Source: Muribaculaceae bacterium (GTDB lineage: Bacteria > Bacteroidota > Bacteroidia > Bacteroidales > Muribaculaceae). From it: DNA of 7,522 bases. Both the position numbers and the translations under genes were made by a program. Each line of letters opens with the position of its first letter. The first letter of the stretch is position 1. Below the pieces are notes generated by a model, which saw only the letters and a list, made by a program, of their open reading frames with translations, had not been told where the DNA came from and made no database searches. Location of the stretch: NCBI GenBank assembly GCA_029056365.1, contig JAIDBM010000052.1, forward strand, positions 1 through 7,522, given 5' to 3'. Below, in pieces: positions 1 to 6,494 of this stretch.

Positions 1-98
1 AATCAGTAAACACCCAAAACCGAGTCAACTTATTTCAGGAACGGACAGAGTTTTTCAGATAATCGACCTTTTATAGGGCCATTGTTGTTGTTTTTTTG

Positions 99-106
99 TA
101 TCTTTG
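99..106 (+). promoter_or_regulatory. Putative Bacteroidetes -7 promoter element of the helicase-xseAB operon
   Basis: The sequence TATCTTTG matches the Bacteroidetes -7 consensus TAnnTTTG exactly. It lies about 20 bases before the helicase start codon. A good -33 TTG box at the usual 19-21 base spacing is not visible; the TTG triplets at 82-90 are too close. If this element is used, the 5' leader is very short and A-rich (107-127), which fits the Shine-Dalgarno-poor, A-rich initiation regions of this phylum. The rest of 1-98 shows no convincing gene, hairpin or RNA. Confidence 0.5.
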
Positions 107-127
107 TGAAAATATAAAAAAACATAC

Positions 128-1831
128 ATGACTAACTTTGAAGAATTAGGAGTAAATGAGCCGCTGAGGCGTGCAATCGAGGAAATGGGCTTTGAACAGC
201 CTATGCCGGTACAGGAAAAAGTGATACCCGGACTGCTTTACGGCGATCACGACCTGGTGGCGCTTGCCCAGACCGGAACCGGCAAGACTGCTGCGTTCGG
301 CCTCCCGCTCATACAGCGTATTATCCTGCACGAACACAAGCCACAGGCTCTGGTACTGGCTCCTACACGTGAACTTTGTCTGCAGATAGCCGGCGACCTG
401 GCCGACTTCTCAAAATATATCGACGGACTTGAGGTGATACCTGTCTATGGCGGTTCGAGCATCGAGAGCCAGATACGCGCTCTGCGCAAAGGCGTACAGA
501 TAATAGTGGCCACTCCCGGGCGTCTGATCGACCTGATAAACCGTGGTGTGGTGCATCTGTCGGATGTTCATACCGTAGTGCTCGACGAGGCCGACGAGAT
601 GCTCAACATGGGTTTTGTCGACTCGATAAACGACATTCTGTCGCATGTGCCTCAACAGCGTCGCATGCTGTTGTTCTCGGCAACAATGCCGGCCGAAGTG
701 GCCAAAATCGCACGACGTTTCATGACGGCTCCGGAAGAAATCGTGATAGGAAACCGCAACGAAGGCGCAAAAAATGTAAAACACATATATTACATGGTGA
801 ACGCCCGCGACAAATATCTGGCGCTAAAACGGATTGCGGACAATTCACCTAACATCTACGCTATAATATTCTGCCGCACCCGGCGCGACACGCAGGAAGT
901 GGCCGACAAACTTATCGCCGACGGATACAATGCGGAGGCCTTGCATGGCGATTTGTCGCAACAGCAGCGCGACATAGTGATGCGCAAATTCCGCGACCAT
1001 GTGGTTTCGATGCTTGTGGCTACCGATGTGGCGGCCAGAGGGCTTGACGTTGACAATCTTACTCACGTGATAAACTATGGTCTGCCGGACGATGCCGCGG
1101 TATACACCCATCGCTCGGGCCGAACCGGACGTGCCGGCAAGACCGGTGTGTCGATAGCCATTATACATTCACGCGAGAAGGGAAAACTCAAAGACATAGA
1201 GCGGATTATCGGCAAGAAATTCGAGCGCAAGGAGGTGCCTACGCCTGCGCATATAATAGAGAAACAGCTGTATAATCTTGCCGACCGCATTGAAAGAGTG
1301 GAGGTTAACGACGAGGAAATCGACAAGTATATGCCCGGAATAAGCAAGAAACTGTCGTGGCTGTCGACCGAAGACCTTATCAAGAGAGTGCTGTCGCTTG
1401 AATTTAACCGTCTGCTTAACTACTATAAGGATGCTCCTTCGATTGATTTCATTGATGAGAAGCCATCGAAATCGGAGCGGAAAGGAGCCAAGGACCGCGG
1501 CCCGCGCTCCGACAAAGACAAGGACCGCCGTACAGCCGACCGTGGCATGGCCCGTGTTTATGTGAATGCGGGCAAGGCCGATGGCTTTTTTGCCGGGAAT
1601 CTTATAGAGATACTCAACAAGAGCATACAGGGCCACCGTGTGGATGTGGGCCGCATCGACCTTTTGCCGGGATACACATTGTTCGATGTCCGTAAAGGCG
1701 ACGCACGCCGTGTGACCGAAGCCATTACCGGAAACGATTTCTTCGGAAAGCGCCTGTACAGCGAGATTGCCGATAAGGACAAGGACTATGCCAAGGCCTC
1801 GAAACGTAAGGGCGGCTCTAAAAAACACTGA
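128..1831 (+). CDS. deaD: DEAD-box ATP-dependent RNA helicase with C-terminal DbpA/CsdA-type RNA-binding domain
   Basis: This cytoplasmic RNA helicase couples ATP hydrolysis to local unwinding of RNA duplexes, probably in ribosome assembly, cold adaptation or mRNA turnover. All family motifs are present in order: a Q-motif region (residues about 3-29), motif I AQTGTGKT (47-54), Ia APTREL (78-83), Ib TPGR (129-132), motif II DEAD (153-156), motif III SAT (184-186), motif V ATDVAARGLDV (298-308) and motif VI HRSGRTGR (328-335). A highly charged Lys/Arg/Asp linker (about 445-473) leads to an RRM-like DbpA/CsdA domain (about 474-547), followed by a basic tail. The 567-residue length and this layout resemble DeaD/CsdA and Bacteroidetes homologues; the symbol is a family-level call. 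The ATG follows an A-rich stretch and keeps the complete Q motif. The DUF3256 gene starts 14 bases downstream, so co-transcription is likely. The enzyme looks intact. Confidence 0.95.
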   Translation: MTNFEELGVNEPLRRAIEEMGFEQPMPVQEKVIPGLLYGDHDLVALAQTGTGKTAAFGLPLIQRIILHEHKPQALVLAPTRELCLQIAGDLADFSKYIDGLEVIPVYGGSSIESQIRALRKGVQIIVATPGRLIDLINRGVVHLSDVHTVVLDEADEMLNMGFVDSINDILSHVPQQRRMLLFSATMPAEVAKIARRFMTAPEEIVIGNRNEGAKNVKHIYYMVNARDKYLALKRIADNSPNIYAIIFCRTRRDTQEVADKLIADGYNAEALHGDLSQQQRDIVMRKFRDHVVSMLVATDVAARGLDVDNLTHVINYGLPDDAAVYTHRSGRTGRAGKTGVSIAIIHSREKGKLKDIERIIGKKFERKEVPTPAHIIEKQLYNLADRIERVEVNDEEIDKYMPGISKKLSWLSTEDLIKRVLSLEFNRLLNYYKDAPSIDFIDEKPSKSERKGAKDRGPRSDKDKDRRTADRGMARVYVNAGKADGFFAGNLIEILNKSIQGHRVDVGRIDLLPGYTLFDVRKGDARRVTEAITGNDFFGKRLYSEIADKDKDYAKASKRKGGSKKH

Positions 1832-1845
1832 ACCTGCACGGAACT

Positions 1846-2475
1846 ATGAAGAAGATACTCACGATACTTATGGCGCTGTCGGCCGTTCTGGCCGGGGCGC
1901 GTACTGTTGCCGATTTCTTTGTCGCCGCCCCTATGTATGAGGCGGCCCCGTATCTCGATGCCAACATGCGTCTTGACCTGCTGGATTATTTCCGCAGCGG
2001 ACTGCCGTCCAGAACCACAAACGTGTTTGATGAAAATGCATCGGTAACATACGAGAGCGAACGGGCGCTGACGGTCAATGTCGCCACGGGTGTTGTAATG
2101 CAATATGGCCTGGCTGTGAGCGGACAGGATTCGGTGCTGGTTGTCATAGAGACTCTGCCTTTGCCTATGGCCGACAGCCGGGTGACTCTGTATGACACCG
2201 ACTGGAATCCGATACGGCGCCAGCCTTTGCTTACGCTTACGCTCGACGACTGGCTCAGTGCCGACGGGCGCGCGCAGCGTGGCAGAGTGGAGGAAATTCT
2301 GCCCTTCGTGACAGCCGAAGCGAATTTCGATGCGGACGGCAACCGGATATTGTTTACCAATACGGTCGGCGGATATTTTGCCGACAGCGACAGCACACGT
2401 GCCGAAGTGTCGCGTTATCTGAAACCGTCGCTGTCGTATCGTTTCGACGGCAGAAATTTCAAATTGGAGAAGTAG
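1846..2475 (+). CDS. DUF3256-family secreted protein of unknown function
   Basis: This 209-residue protein begins with a Lys-Lys pair and a hydrophobic stretch ending in Ala-Gly-Ala (residues about 1-18), a likely Sec signal peptide with no lipobox cysteine, so a periplasmic or exported location is inferred. The mature part has an N-terminal segment rich in Phe, Tyr and Leu (FFVAAPMYEAAPYLDANMRL, 24-43), then mostly beta-type sequence, including VVIETLPLPMADSRVTLYDT (99-118). This pattern and the length match my recollection of DUF3256, a Bacteroidales family with no known activity. The only cysteine-type or catalytic motif I looked for is absent; there are no cysteines at all. It lies 14 bases after the helicase gene and 4 bases before xseA, so it is probably in the same operon although its products act in different compartments. 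I assign no function. Confidence 0.75.
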   Translation: MKKILTILMALSAVLAGARTVADFFVAAPMYEAAPYLDANMRLDLLDYFRSGLPSRTTNVFDENASVTYESERALTVNVATGVVMQYGLAVSGQDSVLVVIETLPLPMADSRVTLYDTDWNPIRRQPLLTLTLDDWLSADGRAQRGRVEEILPFVTAEANFDADGNRILFTNTVGGYFADSDSTRAEVSRYLKPSLSYRFDGRNFKLEK

Positions 2476-2479
2476 GCTT

Positions 2480-3730
2480 ATGGAGCACCGCGAGGCCATG
2501 ACTCTCACAGAGGTATCCCGTCGACTGAGCGATGCTGTGACGGGCGCCGGCATCAACGACGTATGGATTACGGCCGAGACCAGCGATTTGCGCAGTTCCG
2601 GCGGCCATTGCTATATGGAGCTGATTCAGAAGCATCCGGACACCGGCGCCACTTTGGCCCGGGTACGGGCCAATATATGGGCTTCGCGTTATGCCACACT
2701 CAACCGCCGGTTCATGCACACCACTGGTTCGCCGCTTGCCTCCGGAATCAGAGTCATGCTCTGCGTCACGGCATCGTACCATCCTGTGTATGGCATGAGT
2801 CTGACAGTCGATGATATTGACGCGGAATATACATTGGGCGACCTGTTGCGACGCCGCCGGGAGATAATCCGCCGCCTTACGGAAGAAGGAGTTATAGACA
2901 TGAACCGTCAGCTGGAATGGCCTGTGCCAGCACAGCGCATAGCCGTGGTGTCGGCCGATGGCGCGGCCGGATATGGCGATTTCATGCACCAGCTTTATCT
3001 CAACGGCCGGCGTCTGCGCTTTCATACCGAACTCTTTCCCGCAGTGCTTCAGGGCGAGAAGGCTCCGTCCTCGATAATCGAGGCGCTCGACCGCATAGCC
3101 ATGCGGTCGGACGAGTTCGACGGGGTGGTGATAATACGCGGTGGCGGGGCTACAAGCGATCTTGCATCGTTCGACGATTATGATCTGGCGGCCAACGTGG
3201 CGCAGTTTCCATTGCCGGTGATTGTAGGAGTGGGGCATGAGCGCGATGTAACGGTACTCGACTATGTGGCGAATATGAGGGTGAAGACTCCTACCGCCGC
3301 AGCCGAGTGGCTTATAGGCCAGGCTATGGAGCAGATTCAGCTGCTGGGGCAGCTTGGCTCGGAACTGTACCGGCTGGTGAGCGGACGCATAAGCGGCGAC
3401 GCGCGTCAGCTGGCCTATATCGAGGGGCAGCTGGCTCCGTTGGCACGGGCCGCGCATGAGCGTGCACGTCAGCGGCTCGACGGCATTGCCGGACAGATAC
3501 CACAGCTTGCCGCCAACATACTCGACCGCAGCCGCCAGCAGCTCGACTCGCTCGGACGGCTGCTCGACATTCTGTCGCCTCAGTCCACGCTGCGCCGTGG
3601 TTATACGATTACCCGCAGCGGCGGCCGTACGCTCACTTCGGTGAAGCAGCTTGCAAGCGGTCAGCGGCTGACTACAAGTTTCGCCGATGGCGAAGCTGAA
3701 TATATGATAATAAATCTCTCAATAAAATGA
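2480..3730 (+). CDS. xseA: Exonuclease VII large subunit
   Basis: This is the catalytic subunit of exonuclease VII, which degrades single-stranded DNA from both ends, without needing metal in the E. coli enzyme, and helps mismatch repair and DNA-damage processing in the cytoplasm. The N-terminal OB-fold (about residues 7-115) includes VWITAETSDLRSSGGHCYMEL (28-48, the ssDNA-binding strand region). The nuclease domain carries RGGGATSDLASFDD (220-233) and GVGHERDVTVLD (250-261), then the conserved KTPTAAAEW. Asp167, Arg220, His253 and Asp256 line up with the E. coli residues reported as essential (D155, R205, H238, D241). A shortened helical arm (about 280-360) and the C-terminal LSPQSTLRRGY motif (365-375) follow. 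At 416 residues it is somewhat shorter than E. coli XseA (456). The start could also be Met7 (2498); Met1 sits 4 bases after the previous stop. Its end overlaps xseB by ATGA. Confidence 0.96.
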   Translation: MEHREAMTLTEVSRRLSDAVTGAGINDVWITAETSDLRSSGGHCYMELIQKHPDTGATLARVRANIWASRYATLNRRFMHTTGSPLASGIRVMLCVTASYHPVYGMSLTVDDIDAEYTLGDLLRRRREIIRRLTEEGVIDMNRQLEWPVPAQRIAVVSADGAAGYGDFMHQLYLNGRRLRFHTELFPAVLQGEKAPSSIIEALDRIAMRSDEFDGVVIIRGGGATSDLASFDDYDLAANVAQFPLPVIVGVGHERDVTVLDYVANMRVKTPTAAAEWLIGQAMEQIQLLGQLGSELYRLVSGRISGDARQLAYIEGQLAPLARAAHERARQRLDGIAGQIPQLAANILDRSRQQLDSLGRLLDILSPQSTLRRGYTITRSGGRTLTSVKQLASGQRLTTSFADGEAEYMIINLSIK

Positions 3731-3936
3731 CACCTATAGAAGAACTCAGCTACAGCCAGGCCCTTGAAGAACTGGAAAGCATAGTAGCCTCTCTGCGCGG
3801 CAACAACTGCGATGTCGATACACTTGCCGCCCGTACGGCCAGAGCTGCGGCTCTGCTTGAGGCATGTCGCACGCGCCTGACTCTGACCGAGACACAACTT
3901 GCCGAAATTCTGGAAAAGTTGAAAGTTGATAGCTGA
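3727..3936 (+). CDS. xseB: Exonuclease VII small subunit
   Basis: This 69-residue, almost wholly helical protein is the small subunit that packs along the helical arm of XseA in the exonuclease VII complex and is needed for an active, soluble enzyme. The family signature is seen near the N-terminus as YSQALEELESIVASL (residues 9-23), followed by a second amphipathic helix (about 30-62) with regular Leu/Ala spacing, as expected for the two-helix XseB fold. The start codon overlaps the xseA stop as ATGA, which implies translational coupling and balanced expression of the two subunits. Its length is normal for the family, slightly short. It is the last gene of the plus-strand operon. Confidence 0.95.
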   Translation: MTPIEELSYSQALEELESIVASLRGNNCDVDTLAARTARAAALLEACRTRLTLTETQLAEILEKLKVDS

Positions 3937-3997
3937 AATCGTTTTGTTAAGTAAATCGTAGACATTTATCGCACCGCTCTAAACAGAGACTATCTCA
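3937..3997. other. Short convergent intergenic gap without a clear terminator
   Basis: Sixty-one AT-rich bases separate the xseB stop from the stop of the oppositely transcribed HMA gene. I see only a 4-bp stem (CTCT/AGAG, 3977-3988) and no GC-rich hairpin followed by a T-run on either strand, so transcripts from the two operons may overlap at their 3' ends. Confidence 0.5.
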
Positions 3998-4345
3998 TCA
4001 CTTCCCGGGACAGCATTTGCCGCAGCAGGAGTCGGGGGCGCATTCCTGTGGAGCAACGCATTCGGTGGCGGTATAGCCGATTCCGGCGAAAGCTTTCTTC
4101 AGTTTCCCGATATTGGTTTTCGCAGGATTGTACTTCACGGTTACTGTCTGGTTGGTGAGGTCGGTGCTGATTTCGCTCACACCGCTCTCGAAGCGGATGT
4201 TGCTTTTGATTTTATTCTCGCAGTTCTGGCAACTCATGCGGGGGCTGACGGTAAACACAGCCACAGCTTTTTCCTGTTTTTTTCCGGCCTGTACGGTCTG
4301 CACGCCGAATATCAGCAGCATGGCCAGAAAGATAATATGTTTCAT
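3998..4345 (-). CDS. Secreted heavy-metal-associated (HMA) domain protein with cysteine-rich tail
   Basis: This 115-residue protein is predicted to bind a soft metal ion, most likely Cu(I), in the periplasm. A signal peptide is clear: MKH, a hydrophobic core (residues 4-16) and an Ala-x-Ala-like cleavage region ending near VQA (18-20). The HMA (MerP/CopZ-like) fold follows at about 28-95, with the metal loop MSCQNC (37-42), the CxxC being Cys39 and Cys42, and strands around VSEISTDLTNQTVTVKYNP. The last 20 residues add six cysteines (96, 102, 107, 108, 111, 112), which is not part of the standard HMA domain. An in-frame start exists further upstream (to 4435), but it would overlap the receptor gene and bury the signal peptide, so Met at 4345 is preferred. 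It starts 10 bases after the receptor stop, so the two genes are probably co-transcribed. The identity of the metal is inferred. Confidence 0.85.
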   Translation of the reverse strand: MKHIIFLAMLLIFGVQTVQAGKKQEKAVAVFTVSPRMSCQNCENKIKSNIRFESGVSEISTDLTNQTVTVKYNPAKTNIGKLKKAFAGIGYTATECVAPQECAPDSCCGKCCPGK

Positions 4346-4355
4346 GATTATATAA

Positions 4356-6365
4356 CTATAGATAACGGGTAATATTGTAGCGGAATCCGACATAAACCAT
4401 GGCTCCTTCAAGCGGACCGTACACCATTGTGGCATCGAAGTCCGGACCCCATGGATCGGAGGCGCCGATTATCGGATTTTTCTGCCGGTATCCGGTGAGA
4501 TTCTCTCCGCCGACATATACCGACCAGTGCCTGAAGTTTCGTGTAATCTGGGCGTTGAGGCGGGCGAAGGCCCCATAGCGTTCAGGCCAGGCGAGATTGC
4601 CGTTGCCGGTACGGTATGGCTGCGGCATGCGTCCTGAGCCGTTTATGGCGCAGCTTACATCGAATTGCCACAGGCCCATGCGGGGTGTCCATCCTAAGGT
4701 AAACAGTGCCTTGTGAGCCGAAGTCAGCGGTTTCTGTTGCAATCCGTGTCCGAAATACTCGGCCTTGACATCGGTATAGCGCCATGCCGCGCTGAGGTTG
4801 AGGTGGCTCATGAGGTCCATGCTGAGTTCAATCTGCATTGAATGGGAATAGGAGCGGGAAGCCGATGAATAGATGTAGACGGCGTGCGGATTGATATCGG
4901 AATTGGCCATCAGCTGGCTGCTGAATGTGGTGTGGTAGTATTCGGCGGAGAGAGTGGTTTTCTTTTGCCAGGGATACAGGGTATAGTTGCCACTGATACC
5001 GAAGTTCCATGCCGATTCGCGCTGCAGCTGTCCGTCGATGTACATTCGGCGTGACGATGCCAGCAGGTAGCTGTACTCGGCCAGGGGATGCGGCGAGCGG
5101 TATCCGCGTCCGGCCGAGGCATGCAGGCTTAGGTTCTGCGACGGGTTATAACGCAGATGCACGCGGGGCGTGAACATGGAACCGTACAGGTCGCTCCAGT
5201 CGTAGCGTACACCGGCCATGGCAATGATACGGTCGTCGACATTCAGGGTGTACTGGGCATATCCGCCGGCCACTGCCTCGTGTTCGCTGAATGCCGCGCT
5301 AATGTCTGTATTCCAGGGATTCAGAAGTGTGTTATACCGATAATGGTCGTAGTTGCACTGGAGTCCGGCGCTCAAGGCATGGAGGTTGCTCCATTTTCGT
5401 TCAAACATCAGCGATGCGTATAATTCGTGCTGGTCGATGTCGCATACACGCATGCCATAGGAGGCATTCTGCCTGTGTGCTGTTCCGGAGAGTATCAGTG
5501 CGATGTTGCCGTCGTTGTCGCGGTCGAACATAAGGGCATTTTTGGTAAATGCTTCCCACCGTCGGGTGTCGATATCTATCCTGTATGGATTGGTGACGGT
5601 GTTATGCCGGTGGCCGGTCTGTCCGCCGGTGCGGCGTTCGTCGATGAAGCGGGCGGCTGCCTGAAACACATATTTTGAACCAAGGAAGGCCACACGGGGC
5701 ATCAGAGCGGTCTGGCGTACCCGGGGCTTGTCGATAAAGCCGTCGTCGTTGCCGTCGTGTCCGCTGAAACTGTTTTCGAAATGGGTGAGCAGGCCCGCGC
5801 TCCATTCCGGACCGAAATGCCAGTTGCCGTCGACGTTCGCTTCAAGCTTGTTCATCATGTCGTAGTACATGTTCACGGAAAGCTGAGGGTCGGCCTGTGG
5901 TTTTTTCATTTCCACATTAATCTGGCCTGTAACCGATTCGTATCCGTTTTTCACCGAGGAGGCGCCTTTCGATACCTGTATCGACTGCATCCAAGGTCCG
6001 GCCACATATCCGAGACTGTAGGGCGATGCGGCGCCGCGAAAATTGGGAATATTCTCGGTAAGAAACTGTACATATGAACCCGACAGACCGAGCAGTCTGA
6101 TTTGTCTGGCACCTGTTGCGGCATCGTTGTAGCTTACGTCGACCGACGGATTGGTGGTGAAGCTTTCGCCGAGGTTGCAGCAGGCTGCGCGTTTTAGTTC
6201 AGAGGCGGAAATCAGTTCGGAGTTTGTGGCTCCGCGCAGCTTGTACAGGCCGCCCCGCGATTTCACTGTCACTTCCTCAAGCACTTCAGCGCTGTCGGCG
6301 GGCTCGACGGCTAAGGCGCTGAATGTTGTTGCGACAAATAATGGTAGAAATATGAAATTGTTCAC
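4356..6365 (-). CDS. TonB-dependent outer-membrane receptor, putative metal-type, partner of the HMA protein
   Basis: This is a 669-residue outer-membrane beta-barrel that takes up a ligand using energy from TonB-ExbBD. A signal peptide (residues 1-19) is followed by a TonB-box-like EVLEEVTV (27-34), a plug domain (about 40-155) with the RQIRLLGLSGSYVQFLTENI segment (88-107) and VSKGASSVKNGYESVTGQIN (131-150), then a barrel to the C-terminus containing GRGYRSPHPLAEY (419-431) and GGENLTGYRQKNP (619-631). The N-terminal carboxypeptidase-D-like domain of SusC proteins is missing, which gives the compact form seen in siderophore, metal and vitamin receptors. Unusual points are a vicinal Cys62-Cys63 in the plug, an acidic EF-hand-like loop (204-212), a second partial one (281-288) and a final four residues (TRYL) beyond the apparent last strand. 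The start is GTG, since no in-frame ATG exists before the upstream stop. The HMA gene lies 10 bases downstream, which points to copper or another soft metal; heme or a siderophore is not excluded. Confidence 0.9.
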   Translation of the reverse strand: MNNFIFLPLFVATTFSALAVEPADSAEVLEEVTVKSRGGLYKLRGATNSELISASELKRAACCNLGESFTTNPSVDVSYNDAATGARQIRLLGLSGSYVQFLTENIPNFRGAASPYSLGYVAGPWMQSIQVSKGASSVKNGYESVTGQINVEMKKPQADPQLSVNMYYDMMNKLEANVDGNWHFGPEWSAGLLTHFENSFSGHDGNDDGFIDKPRVRQTALMPRVAFLGSKYVFQAAARFIDERRTGGQTGHRHNTVTNPYRIDIDTRRWEAFTKNALMFDRDNDGNIALILSGTAHRQNASYGMRVCDIDQHELYASLMFERKWSNLHALSAGLQCNYDHYRYNTLLNPWNTDISAAFSEHEAVAGGYAQYTLNVDDRIIAMAGVRYDWSDLYGSMFTPRVHLRYNPSQNLSLHASAGRGYRSPHPLAEYSYLLASSRRMYIDGQLQRESAWNFGISGNYTLYPWQKKTTLSAEYYHTTFSSQLMANSDINPHAVYIYSSASRSYSHSMQIELSMDLMSHLNLSAAWRYTDVKAEYFGHGLQQKPLTSAHKALFTLGWTPRMGLWQFDVSCAINGSGRMPQPYRTGNGNLAWPERYGAFARLNAQITRNFRHWSVYVGGENLTGYRQKNPIIGASDPWGPDFDATMVYGPLEGAMVYVGFRYNITRYL
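5730..5756 (-). other. EF-hand-like acidic loop (DxNxDGxID) inside the receptor barrel
   Basis: Receptor residues 204-212 read D-G-N-D-D-G-F-I-D, which has the spacing of the calcium-binding loop of EF-hand and dockerin domains (Asp204, Asn206, Asp208, Gly209, Ile211, Asp212). It falls early in the barrel between predicted strands, probably in a surface loop. A related but incomplete DRDNDGNI occurs at residues 281-288 (5502-5525). Ion binding is inferred from the pattern alone. Confidence 0.5.
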
Positions 6366-6409
6366 TGTCTGGAAATCACTTGTAGTTGTAATCGCATATG
6401 AGCTTAATG

Positions 6410-6417
6410 CAAAGTTA
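6410..6417 (-). promoter_or_regulatory. Putative Bacteroidetes -7 promoter element of the receptor-HMA operon
   Basis: On the minus strand the sequence TAACTTTG matches TAnnTTTG exactly. It lies 44 bases before the GTG start, leaving a leader of roughly 38 bases. No clear TTG box is found at 19-21 bases upstream, where the sequence is GGTTATTTT, so the -33 element is weak. It sits just downstream of the terminator hairpin of the pnuC operon, which supports separate regulation of the two operons. Confidence 0.5.
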
Positions 6418-6437
6418 GCGTTTATTTATAAAATAAC

Positions 6438-6469
6438 CATCGGAGCCTGCAAAAAAACAGACCCCGATG
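6438..6469 (-). terminator. Rho-independent terminator after pnuC
   Basis: On the minus strand, CATCGGGGTCTG (6469-6458) pairs with CAGGCTCCGATG (6449-6438) over 12 positions with two G-U wobbles and no mismatch. The 8-base loop is TTTTTTTG. The stem is followed by GTTATTTTAT, a modest T-rich tail. It begins 25 bases after the pnuC stop. On the plus strand no T-run follows, so termination should act on minus-strand transcripts only. The stem pairing is seen directly; the function is inferred. Confidence 0.7.
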
Positions 6470-6494
6470 TCGAAATCGTAGTTTTCGGTTGTTC

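Noticed and set aside
82..97. TTG triplet repeat and T-run as a regulatory repeat or -33 box
   Set aside because: The spacing to the TATCTTTG element is too short for a -33 box and three triplets are within chance for AT-rich intergenic DNA.
1169..1828. Antisense open frame opposite the helicase C-terminal half (219 codons)
   Set aside because: The helicase frame carries clear conserved motifs and this frame has no recognisable domain or initiation context.
1786..2556. Antisense open frame spanning the helicase end, DUF3256 gene and xseA start (256 codons)
   Set aside because: It crosses three plus-strand genes with tight operon spacing and shows no family motif; it is a shadow frame.
2459..3457. 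Long antisense open frame opposite xseA (332 codons)
   Set aside because: It lies wholly against a well-conserved xseA, its translation is rich in His, Arg and Cys without domain motifs, and it arises from the GC-biased third positions of xseA.
3936..3959. Direct repeat AAATCGT (3936-3942 and 3953-3959) as an attachment or operator site
   Set aside because: Only 7 bases, AT-rich, one copy touches the xseB stop, and no mobile gene or regulator is nearby.
3977..3988. Small inverted repeat CTCT-AAAC-AGAG as a terminator
   Set aside because: A 4-bp AT/GC-mixed stem with no T-run on either strand is expected by chance.
4346..4435. 30-residue N-terminal extension of the HMA protein
   Set aside because: It would overlap the receptor's coding region and precede a perfect signal peptide; the ATG at 4345 is the better start.
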